From assembly GCA_943331855.1 (NCBI GenBank), contig CALQNE010000074.1:1-13017 (forward strand): DNA of 13,017 nt, read 5' to 3'. Made by a program: the position numbers and the translations under genes. This document shows positions 6,425-13,017 of this stretch, piece after piece. The stretch comes from Bordetella parapertussis (GTDB lineage: Bacteria > Pseudomonadota > Gammaproteobacteria > Burkholderiales > Burkholderiaceae_B). A model generated the notes under the pieces. The model had not been told where the DNA came from and made no database searches. It worked only from the letters and a program-made list of their open reading frames with translations. Each line of letters begins with the position of its first letter. Within the stretch, counting starts at the first letter, position 1.

Positions 6425-8440
6425 TTAGCTTGCGCTGAGCGACCTCAGCTTTTTATGTCTCAGCCATTGCGTCAAAAGAACGACAGCAAAGCCGATAAAC
6501 CCAATCAGGTCGCTCAGGCCCGAGGGATACGCCAGTGCCACACCCGCTACGACCATCACCGTGCGCTCAAAGATGTTGGTTTTTTCGATAAACCAGCCCT
6601 GCAAACCGCCAGCCAAACAAATCACACCCACAACCGCGGTCACGCTTGTCCAAGCAATCTGCATCCAATCCGCCTGCATTAAGCCTTTCATTGATCCCAT
6701 CAACAACAGACCCGTTCCGGTTTTATCCAGCGTAAACATGAAGGGCACCAAAATAGCGGGCGCGACATATTTCCAGGTTTGCAGGGTTGTCTTATAAGGG
6801 TCGCCTTTACAAATTGCCGCAGCAGCAAAGGGCGACAAGGCCGTCGGCGGCGAAACCTCTGACAGTACGGCGTAGTAAAAAATAAACATGTGCGCAGCAA
6901 AGGCTGGCACACCCAGGTTAATCAGCGCCGGGGCTGCGATCACCGCACAAATAATATAGGAAGCGGTGACAGGTACCGCTAAGCCCACGACCCAGACTAC
7001 TAGCGCGGTGAAGATCGTCGTCAAGAGCAGCGAGCCGCCTGCGTACTCAATCACAATCGAGCTGAACTTCAGGCCGAGCCCAGTGAGCGTCACCGTGCCA
7101 ACAATAAGACCGGCTCCGGCGCAAGTGACGGCAATCGCCAACACGCCAGTGGTACCCGACGCTAAGGCTTTTGTCAGATTCGATTGATACAAACCAGAGA
7201 TGAAGGGCTGCTTTCCGGTAAGCCAATCCCAAGACAAAATTGCAGTGTCTCGTCGCAACATACTGCTGGCCGCAGACACAACTGTCGCCCAAAAAACGGA
7301 CATGACGGGCGAAAAACCATAGAGCATGAACACCACGATTGAGATCAGTGAAAAGAAATGAAACCAATATTTCTTTGTCAACGACCACGCGCCCTCAGCA
7401 GATTCAAAATGGATATTCTTCATGCCGTACTTGCGCACATCAATCTCAACCATCACAAACAAACCAAGGTAAAACAATATGGTTGGAATGCACGCCATGA
7501 GCAACACGTCGAGATAAGAGATCTTTAAAAAATCTGCGATCAAAAACGCGGCTGCACCCAATACAGGCGGAGAAATAATTGCGCCTAAGCCGCCCGCGGC
7601 GAGTAAGCCCCCCGCAGCATTGCGCTCATAACCGACTTTTTCTAACATCGGCGCCGCGACTGACCCAACCGTCACTGTCGTCGCCACACCGGAACCCGAA
7701 GGCCCGCCTAATAAAAATGAAGACAACACAATTGTGCGACCCACACCCGAAGACTTGCCCCCCATCGCCGCGAAAGAAAAATCAATAAAAAACTTACCCG
7801 CGCCAGTGAATTGCAAAAAGGCACCGAAGATTGTGAACAATATGATGAGCGTTGCAGAAACATCAACAGCGGTGCCGAAGATACCCTCAAGGGTCATATA
7901 CATATAACCCACCAGGCGTTCGATCTCGTACCCTTTGTGCGTCCAGGGTGCAGGTAAATAATTACCCAACAAGGCATACAACAAAAAAGACGCCGTGACG
8001 ACCACCAGAATCATGCCGTTCGTGCGGCGAACAGCCTCTAAAATCATCAGAATAAAAACCACACCCACCATCACATCAAGTTGATTAGGTGCTGTGTTTC
8101 TATCTGAAAAATCATCGCCACCACTCAAGATGTAATAGACGATGTACAGTGCCGCCAACGCAAAAACGATATCCCACCACATCAATCTGTTTTTGAACCG
8201 CGCCGTTAGCGGAAAACTCAAATACACCAAGAACAAAACTAGGCCGACATGGATAGTGCGCAATTCTTGCGTGGGCACGATTGAATAGGCAGCATAAAGA
8301 TGAAACAACGACAAACCTACTGCCACGAGCGTAATGAACACCGCGAGCCAGCCGCGGTAATCATTTGAATCCCCCTCCTCTTGTTTGATAAACGCGTCGA
8401 GTTGCTCTTGCGTTGCCGCATCTATTGAGGGCTGGGTCAT
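6425..8440 (-). CDS. TRAP transporter permease, fused small and large membrane subunits (TAXI-associated type)
   Basis: This inner-membrane protein of about 671 residues carries solute with a sodium or proton gradient, fed by a periplasmic binding protein. Its size and many hydrophobic segments fit the fused DctQ-DctM form paired with TAXI receptors. After a polar N-terminus containing QEQLDAFIKQEEGDS come about four helices, then the large domain. Landmarks (numbered from the TTG at 8461) are GPSGSGVATT with VTVGSVAAPMLEKVGY (253-278), ISPPVLGAAAFLIADFLKIS (296-315), and, near the C-terminal third, VSPPTALSPFAAAAI. The frame could start at a TTG (8461), but no ribosome site precedes it. The ATG at 8440 has a GGAT 7 nt upstream and is preferred, with modest certainty. 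It follows the TAXI receptor gene by 75 bp, so the two form one uptake system. The substrate is probably an organic acid. Confidence 0.93.
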   Translation of the reverse strand: MTQPSIDAATQEQLDAFIKQEEGDSNDYRGWLAVFITLVAVGLSLFHLYAAYSIVPTQELRTIHVGLVLFLVYLSFPLTARFKNRLMWWDIVFALAALYIVYYILSGGDDFSDRNTAPNQLDVMVGVVFILMILEAVRRTNGMILVVVTASFLLYALLGNYLPAPWTHKGYEIERLVGYMYMTLEGIFGTAVDVSATLIILFTIFGAFLQFTGAGKFFIDFSFAAMGGKSSGVGRTIVLSSFLLGGPSGSGVATTVTVGSVAAPMLEKVGYERNAAGGLLAAGGLGAIISPPVLGAAAFLIADFLKISYLDVLLMACIPTILFYLGLFVMVEIDVRKYGMKNIHFESAEGAWSLTKKYWFHFFSLISIVVFMLYGFSPVMSVFWATVVSAASSMLRRDTAILSWDWLTGKQPFISGLYQSNLTKALASGTTGVLAIAVTCAGAGLIVGTVTLTGLGLKFSSIVIEYAGGSLLLTTIFTALVVWVVGLAVPVTASYIICAVIAAPALINLGVPAFAAHMFIFYYAVLSEVSPPTALSPFAAAAICKGDPYKTTLQTWKYVAPAILVPFMFTLDKTGTGLLLMGSMKGLMQADWMQIAWTSVTAVVGVICLAGGLQGWFIEKTNIFERTVMVVAGVALAYPSGLSDLIGFIGFAVVLLTQWLRHKKLRSLSAS

Positions 8441-8515
8441 CTCTTTATCCAAGTTCGTCAAGCGAGTCGCAATTGACTGTCAAAGTCATCCGTCGTTTAA
8501 ACACCCGATTGGCAT

Positions 8516-9466
8516 CTAGTTGATTTTGATACCTTGCTCTGTCAAATACTTAATCGCACCCGGATGAAATGGAATCGGCGTTGCGGCTTGTTTTTGATCT
8601 TTAAGCGCAAGTGTTGCGTACTCTTGATGCGTGCGCACGAGCTCAGCCTTATTGTCAAACATTGCCTTGACGATTTTGTAGGCCTCATCGTCACTCATCT
8701 TCGAGCTTGAAATCAAAATATTTGAAACCGAAGCAATTTGATTGTCCTTGGCCATACCGCTGTAAGTGGCCATGGGAATCACATCTTTAAAATACAAATC
8801 GCCATATTTTTTATTCATGGCTTCAACTTCAGTAGCGTGGTCAATCATGACAATCTTCATGCCAGGACTATTGGCCAGATCGGTGACCGCCGCAGTCGGC
8901 AAACCACCCACCCAGAAAAACGCATCAATCTTTCGATCTTTAATGGCATTGACCGATTCTGCAACGCTTAAGCGCTCGCGCTTAAGATCTTTTTCTCGGT
9001 TCAAACCTGCCGCTTCAATCAAACGAAAAGCCATCACCTCTGTGGCACTACCTGGAGAACCGGTACTGACACGCTTGCCTTTCAAGTCAGCCATCGTCTT
9101 GATATTGGTTGATTCAACCGTTACGACATGCATACGATTTGGATACAAAACCAATAACGTGCTCAAACCCACTTTTTTACCGGTGAATTTACCCTCGCCG
9201 ACCAAGGCATCTTTGGCAGCATCTGACATCGAAAACGCAATGTAAGGCTTGCCTGAACCGATGAGATTCAAGTTATCAACCGAACCACCGGTGACTTCGG
9301 CGGTGGCCGACATACCCGGAACCTGTTTAGACAACACCGCAGCCAAGCCGCCGCCCATGGGGTAATACACCCCACCCGTACCGCCCGTTGCAATCGATAG
9401 ATTTTGTGCTTGCACTCCTGTGCAGCAAAGCGCAAACAATACCGCTAGCGTTTTAATCAGTTTCAT
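8516..9466 (-). CDS. TAXI-family TRAP transporter solute-binding receptor
   Basis: This 316-residue periplasmic receptor partners the fused TRAP permease encoded next. Its Sec signal peptide runs from MKLIKTLAVLFAL to a likely cleavage after VQA (residue 20). The mature end shows the TAXI signature SIATGGTGGVYYPMGGGLA (24-42), then TGGSVDNLNLIGSG, the ALVG segment, GKRVSTGSPGSATE and a 'DAFFWVGGLPTAAV' block, all usual in the family. The open frame begins six codons earlier at an ATG (9484), but a GGAG ribosome site (9477-9474) lies inside that extension, 7 nt before the ATG at 9466, and the signal peptide starts naturally there. TAXI receptors bind glutamate-like or other carboxylates; the ligand here is unknown. 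It comes 72 bp after the aldolase-family gene in the same direction. Confidence 0.93.
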   Translation of the reverse strand: MKLIKTLAVLFALCCTGVQAQNLSIATGGTGGVYYPMGGGLAAVLSKQVPGMSATAEVTGGSVDNLNLIGSGKPYIAFSMSDAAKDALVGEGKFTGKKVGLSTLLVLYPNRMHVVTVESTNIKTMADLKGKRVSTGSPGSATEVMAFRLIEAAGLNREKDLKRERLSVAESVNAIKDRKIDAFFWVGGLPTAAVTDLANSPGMKIVMIDHATEVEAMNKKYGDLYFKDVIPMATYSGMAKDNQIASVSNILISSSKMSDDEAYKIVKAMFDNKAELVRTHQEYATLALKDQKQAATPIPFHPGAIKYLTEQGIKIN

Positions 9467-9473
9467 TTTAGAT

Positions 9474-9477
9474 CTCC
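9474..9477 (-). promoter_or_regulatory. Ribosome binding site deciding the TAXI receptor start
   Basis: GGAG on the minus strand lies 7 nt before the ATG at 9466 and inside the longer open frame from 9484. The shorter start is therefore correct, which also gives a standard signal peptide. Confidence 0.75.
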
Positions 9478-9538
9478 GAAACATACATCAATTGATCAAC
9501 GGGCATTAAACAAACAACAGGTTCGACGCCCTTGGGAC

Positions 9539-10342
9539 TTATTCTTTATAACTAGCGTCTACCTTATCAAGTTGGCGCAACATTGCAGGCCATTCAAGAA
9601 TGCCATAGCGACGCGTTACACCCGGATCCCATTGCGCATTGGCTTTTGCAACCACATCAGCGGGTGGAATAATCAACTCGGCATTACAGGCCATGGCATC
9701 GACCTGCACTTTACACGCGAGTTCAAGGCGATAAATACTGTTAAAGGCCTCGGGGATCGAAGGGCCGAGCGCTAACAAACCATGGTTATGCAGAATCATC
9801 ACCTCGGCATCGCCTAAATCGCGCTGTAAACTTTTTTGCTCGCCAAGATCCACCGAGATACCTTCGAAGTGATGATAGGCCACCTTAGCAAAACGCGTCG
9901 CAGTCTGCGTCAAAGGCAGTAAGCCGCACTTTAAAGTTGAGACGGTCATGCCCGCACGCGTGTGTGTGTGAATAATGCAGGCAGCATCAGGACGCGCTGA
10001 ATGTATCGCACTGTGGATCACAAATCCCGTACGATTGATCCCATAATCTTCATTGGGACGATCAACAATATTGCCGTCAATATCAATTTTAATCAGGCTT
10101 GAAGCCGTAATCTCTGTGTACAGCAACCCGTAGGGGTTGATCAGATAATGATTTGGCTCGCCAGGCACCATCGCCGAAATATGATTGGCGATCATGTCGG
10201 TCATGCCGTAGAGTGCGCACAACCGGTAGCAAGCGGCAAGCTCGACGCGCGTCTTCCACTCGTCAGCGCTCACCCGATCTTTTAAAGGCCCGGGTGGAAT
10301 TTTGGCTGAAGTACTCATCATGATTGGTGAAACGGTGCCCAT
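9539..10342 (-). CDS. Class II aldolase/adducin family protein
   Basis: This 267-residue cytoplasmic enzyme has the zinc-dependent class II aldolase fold (L-fuculose-1-phosphate aldolase/adducin superfamily). The zinc ligands are visible as HTH (H125, H127) in CIIHTHTRAG and as H187 in LHNHGLLALG. The N-terminal part has the usual LAACYRLCALYGMTDMIANH helix and turn (35-54). The glutamate used as acid/base in fuculose aldolase (SSEW region) aligns with glycine G106 in RTGFVIHSAIHSARPD. The aldol mechanism of FucA is therefore probably not used as such, and a decarboxylase or dehydratase-like role is possible. The start at 10342 has an AAGGAG site 5 nt upstream (10353-10348). It lies 20 bp after MmgE1 and 72 bp before the TAXI gene. 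The substrate is unknown. Confidence 0.9.
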   Translation of the reverse strand: MGTVSPIMMSTSAKIPPGPLKDRVSADEWKTRVELAACYRLCALYGMTDMIANHISAMVPGEPNHYLINPYGLLYTEITASSLIKIDIDGNIVDRPNEDYGINRTGFVIHSAIHSARPDAACIIHTHTRAGMTVSTLKCGLLPLTQTATRFAKVAYHHFEGISVDLGEQKSLQRDLGDAEVMILHNHGLLALGPSIPEAFNSIYRLELACKVQVDAMACNAELIIPPADVVAKANAQWDPGVTRRYGILEWPAMLRQLDKVDASYKE

Positions 10343-10362
10343 GTGATCTCCTTGGTGCTTGT

Positions 10363-11703
10363 TTAATATCGTGTTGTTATTAATAACTTACCAATGTCGG
10401 CAACATCTGGAATGTTTTCCAGATCCATCACCATATCGTGTACAACCTTGGCCCGAGCACCCAGCACTTCTTGCGTGTGTGCGTAAAACTTATCCACCAT
10501 CTCAGAAGCCTGTAATGGCCATTCGGGCTCTCCACGCGCGTTATCGATAGCATGTCTAAACGTCTTGCCATTGAGAAGCTCAATTTCGATCGTCGCAGCG
10601 CGCTTCTCGGGATAGCCTACATCAAGCCCGCTATCTGCGACAACGTGAATTTTTTTCATCAACTCTTGCACGGCCGGCTCGTGTAGCCTTGCCTCAGTAT
10701 ATTGAAAGATCGATGCATTGCCGTGAAGCAAGGCAACCGCAATTGAAAACCCGATACTAAACTGAGTTTGTTCACCGTTCAGCGGGGCCTCGATCGAAGC
10801 CGCCAACGTGACGGTATCCACACCCACACGCATCCGTTTGATATCAGCCGGATCAAGCTGCTCTTGCTTGATCACCTCTAACGCCACATCCAAAGGCGCA
10901 TGATTGCCTCTGCAACCCGCATGCCTTTTAAGATAGGTTTCTGAGATTCTATATTCTTGGCCTAACCCAACTAAGGCCGTTGAGGTCTGAACTGAGCCAC
11001 CAAACGCGGGTAAAAAGCCTTTTTCGAAAACTTCAGGGGCGCCTTGCATGCCCGTACGGGCTAGCAACGCCGCAACAATCCCGCCTTCGCAACCACGGGC
11101 AACCTGCAGGGGTTGTGACGCAGAACTCTTCAAGGCTTCCTTCATCCCGACACCGAGATTTGCCGCAATGGCCAACGCATGCGCTGCTGCTTTCGGTGCA
11201 AGCTTGAGCAGCCGAGCAACACCACCCGCAGAAGCAATCGCCGCTAAAATCGCAGTCGGCTGAAAACCTCGACCAACGTTTGCAGGGTAGGTATCGCGGC
11301 CTAATCTTAAGAAAACTTCATAGCCCGCCAAGGTCGAGGCAATCAGCTCAGCGCCCGAGCAGTGATCAGCTTCGGCTTGTGCAAACACTGCAGGAATCAC
11401 CACCGAAGAGGGATGGCCGCCTGTAAAGCGCGACCCGTCTTCAAGATAGGTGCCATGCGTCGCATAACAATTTGCCAGCGCAGCTTCGCGCACGCTGCCT
11501 TGCATGGGCAGCCCCCACACCTGTGCCGCCATGGTCGCCGACTCAAACAAACCAATAACCGGACGGCTCAAACCCAGTTGAGCACCCGCGACACCCACCC
11601 CCAAGGTATCGAGCACACGCAACTTAATCGCGCTCGTCACCTCTTCGGGCAAACTCTTGGGGTCAAGCTTCGATACGAATGCGCCAAGCGCCTCTGCAAT
11701 CAT
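10363..11703 (-). CDS. MmgE/PrpD family protein, copy 1, with substituted active-site positions
   Basis: This protein of 446 residues from the ATG has the MmgE/PrpD fold: an N-terminal helical domain with VLDTLGVGVAGA (30-41) and EDGSRFTGGHPSSVVIPA (88-105), the AGYEVFLRLGR helix, a lid domain, and a return to the helical domain after about 385. Compared with copy 2 by eye, H97 and K259 are kept. The His in GFHPT is Gln (Q148, GFQPT), and the Lys and His of NKRMHPG are both Gln (Q197, Q200 in SASQPLQVA). It is therefore probably a functionally distinct or non-dehydratase member. A GTG one codon earlier (11706) overlaps the Bug1 TAG by one base. A weak GAGAG ribosome site fits either start (7 nt from the GTG, 10 nt from the ATG), so the start is uncertain by one codon. 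Coupling to Bug1 is likely. Confidence 0.88.
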   Translation of the reverse strand: MIAEALGAFVSKLDPKSLPEEVTSAIKLRVLDTLGVGVAGAQLGLSRPVIGLFESATMAAQVWGLPMQGSVREAALANCYATHGTYLEDGSRFTGGHPSSVVIPAVFAQAEADHCSGAELIASTLAGYEVFLRLGRDTYPANVGRGFQPTAILAAIASAGGVARLLKLAPKAAAHALAIAANLGVGMKEALKSSASQPLQVARGCEGGIVAALLARTGMQGAPEVFEKGFLPAFGGSVQTSTALVGLGQEYRISETYLKRHAGCRGNHAPLDVALEVIKQEQLDPADIKRMRVGVDTVTLAASIEAPLNGEQTQFSIGFSIAVALLHGNASIFQYTEARLHEPAVQELMKKIHVVADSGLDVGYPEKRAATIEIELLNGKTFRHAIDNARGEPEWPLQASEMVDKFYAHTQEVLGARAKVVHDMVMDLENIPDVADIGKLLITTRY

Positions 11704-11705
11704 CA

Positions 11706-12680
11706 CTATTCAACTCTCAACTTCAGATCAACAATGACTTTCTTCCATTTGGCAATATCTGCATGCAGTCTTTGAGTAAAGGAGACCGAGCTATCGGCAA
11801 CGATCTCAGCGCCTTCTGCTGAAAACTTTTGACGAACATCAGGCAAATTCAATACCGCGACAATATCCTGATTCAACTGAGCGAGCACCGCTTTAGGCGT
11901 CTTGGCGGGTGCAAAAATCCCAAACCACGTGTCTGCCTCGTATCCCTTTAACCCCGCCTCATCGATTGTTGGAATATTGGCAGCTACCGCCGGACGCTTT
12001 GCACTTGTTGATGCGAGTGCTCGCAGCTTGCCCGTCTCAATATGCTGCAACACGACGGGGGAGTTGGCGATCCAAAACTGAATTTGCCCACCCAGCATGT
12101 CGGCGAGCGCGGGCCCACTGCCCTTGTAAGGCACATGGACAAGCTCTACACCTGCCATACTTTTAAAAATTTCAGTCGCAAGATGTGAGGGGCTACCGTT
12201 ACCTGGCGAAGCGTAATTCAATTTATTTGGATTTGCTCGTGCATACGCCAACAATTCTGCCATCGTTTGAGCCGGCACCGAAGGATGGACCACGAGAATA
12301 TTCGTCGTGTTGGCCACCATGGTGATCGCAGCAAAATCAATCGTTGAATCAAAGCCCGCGCTCACATACAAACTTTGATTCACCGCATGCGTGCCTACGG
12401 TACCAAGTATTAAGGTGTAACCATCTGCGGGCGCATCCGCAGCAGCCTTGGTGCCAATATTGCCGCCTGCACCTCCGCGATTTTCAACAATGACAGTTTG
12501 GCCCCATTTTTCAGTCAGTTTTTGTGCGATGGGTCGCGCCAAGATGTCGGTTCCACCACCCGGGGGAAACGGCACGATCAATTTGACTGGCTTGGACGGA
12601 AAATCCTGAGCCTGCACAAGCGTCGTGCAGCCCGCCCACAATGCCAGCCATATTCCTAAAATTTTTACGATTTTTTTCAT
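11706..12680 (-). CDS. Tripartite tricarboxylate transporter (Bug/TctC) substrate-binding protein, copy 1
   Basis: This 324-residue periplasmic binding protein has a signal peptide (MKKIVKILGI, hydrophobic core, cleavage probably after VQA at residue 24). It has a textbook Bug ligand loop, LIVPFPPGGGTDILAR (34-49). Further landmarks are ENRGGAGGNIG (66-76), DGYTL, NYASPGNGSPSH (155-166), HVPYKGSGPALADML (182-196) and APAKTPKAV. Copy 2 at 4769-5746 shares the same architecture but differs in the ligand loop. The gene follows the lyase by 32 bp, with a weak ACGAG ribosome site 8 nt before the ATG, and runs directly into MmgE1. No tripartite permease gene is present, so its membrane partner, if any, is elsewhere. 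A carboxylate ligand related to the neighbouring lyase is likely by context. Confidence 0.93.
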   Translation of the reverse strand: MKKIVKILGIWLALWAGCTTLVQAQDFPSKPVKLIVPFPPGGGTDILARPIAQKLTEKWGQTVIVENRGGAGGNIGTKAAADAPADGYTLILGTVGTHAVNQSLYVSAGFDSTIDFAAITMVANTTNILVVHPSVPAQTMAELLAYARANPNKLNYASPGNGSPSHLATEIFKSMAGVELVHVPYKGSGPALADMLGGQIQFWIANSPVVLQHIETGKLRALASTSAKRPAVAANIPTIDEAGLKGYEADTWFGIFAPAKTPKAVLAQLNQDIVAVLNLPDVRQKFSAEGAEIVADSSVSFTQRLHADIAKWKKVIVDLKLRVE

Positions 12681-12712
12681 TTTTTTTGCTCGTTAATTTC
12701 AAACAATTGACT

Positions 12713-13017
12713 TCAATATTTTGACGACCAGGCGCGCATACGATCAACCATTTCTGGCGCAGCGCCCAAATAGTTCGCGGGGTCACATAGGCGGTCAATC
12801 GTCGCTCGATCAAGCTTGTCTGAAATTTTTGGATCGGTATAGAGCACCTCAGCAAGCTTCAGCCCTTTAGTCGCAGCAATGCGACAGGCGTCATAGACCA
12901 CATCGTGCGCAGTCTGACGACCAATGTGTGGGGCTAAGCCCATCATCACCGCCTCGGACACAATCAAACCACCCGATAAATCTAAATTTTTCAGCATGCG
13001 GGCCGTATCGACCTCTA
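12713..13017 (-). CDS. Fumarase/adenylosuccinate lyase superfamily enzyme (PcaB-like), C-terminal fragment
   Basis: The last 100 codons of a gene that continues past the right edge are visible. The residues run ...EVDTARMLKNLDLSGGLIVS and then EAVMMGL, a central helix of the kind found in class II fumarase/adenylosuccinate lyase/3-carboxy-cis,cis-muconate cycloisomerase proteins. The end reads LCDPANYLGAAPEMVDRM, matching the 'DPxxYLGxAxxMVDR' tail usual in the PcaB/adenylosuccinate-lyase-like group. Such enzymes form or break C-N or C-C bonds by beta-elimination, releasing fumarate-like products. The catalytic serine loop is outside the window, so the substrate cannot be judged. As the most upstream visible gene, 32 bp before Bug1, it probably acts early in the pathway. 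It is more likely a catabolic lyase than the purine-pathway enzyme, given its neighbours. Confidence 0.85.
   Translation of the reverse strand, partial: EVDTARMLKNLDLSGGLIVSEAVMMGLAPHIGRQTAHDVVYDACRIAATKGLKLAEVLYTDPKISDKLDRATIDRLCDPANYLGAAPEMVDRMRAWSSKY

Noticed and set aside
8473..8483. TTGAC-T-GTCAA palindrome and a TTGACA box before the TRAP permease gene.
   Set aside because: No -10 box stands at the right distance and the arms are short; it may be chance in an AT-rich gap.
9487..9499. Overlapping palindromes ATCAATTGAT and TTGATCAA before the TAXI gene.
   Set aside because: Short AT-rich self-complementary stretches; no matching promoter or second copy is seen.
4958..11912. Short identical stretches shared by the two Bug genes (for example at 4958-4975 and 11895-11912, and the segments coding HVPYKG).
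   Set aside because: They encode conserved family motifs (APAKTP, HVPYKG) in both proteins; this is paralogy under protein constraint, not a repeat element.
12511..12855. A minus-strand frame crossing the lyase/Bug1 junction.
   Set aside because: It overlaps two recognised genes in another frame and has no family features.

Overview
The window is a single-direction block of 13 protein genes (11 complete, one cut at each edge), all on the minus strand, so it is read from right to left. There are no RNA genes, insertion sequences, CRISPR arrays or phage genes. The gene content points to a betaproteobacterium of the order Burkholderiales, probably Alcaligenaceae-like. The indicators are two tripartite-tricarboxylate-transporter (Bug/TctC) binding proteins without their membrane subunits, mixed with CaiB-type CoA-transferase, MmgE/PrpD, MaoC, acyl-CoA dehydrogenase and GntR genes. 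Base composition looks moderate, without the strong GC bias of Bordetella or Achromobacter. This taxonomic call is an inference from gene style.

Upstream half in transcription order (13017 to 6425): the C-terminal end of a fumarase/adenylosuccinate-lyase superfamily enzyme, a Bug binding protein (Bug1), a divergent MmgE/PrpD protein (MmgE1), a class II aldolase/adducin-family enzyme, a TAXI-type TRAP binding protein and a fused TRAP permease. Gaps are short (32, about 0, 20, 72 and 75 bp) and no terminator is visible, so this half could be one transcript.

Downstream half (6424 to 1): a 125-bp gap holds a good sigma70-like promoter (TTGACA, 18 bp, GATACT). A TTTGT-N4-ACAAA inverted repeat sits over its expected start site. 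Then come a MaoC-type hydratase, a second Bug protein (Bug2), a second MmgE/PrpD protein with a complete set of catalytic-type residues (MmgE2), an acyl-CoA dehydrogenase, a CaiB/BaiF CoA-transferase and a GntR/HutC-type regulator. The last three are joined by 4-bp ATGA overlaps. The first 30 codons of a fumarylacetoacetate-hydrolase-family protein lie at the left edge.

Taken together this reads as a catabolic island for an organic acid, probably a di- or tricarboxylate. The acid would be captured in the periplasm by Bug or TAXI proteins and imported by the TRAP permease. Lyase and MmgE/PrpD enzymes would reshape it, CoA-transferase would activate it, and acyl-CoA dehydrogenase and MaoC hydratase would oxidise and hydrate it. 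The FAH-family or aldolase-family enzyme may cleave a product. The GntR protein probably represses the downstream half, including its own gene. The actual substrate cannot be read from the sequence. The most interesting points are the promoter/operator, the pair of MmgE/PrpD paralogs with different active-site residues, and the unusual combination of enzymes.
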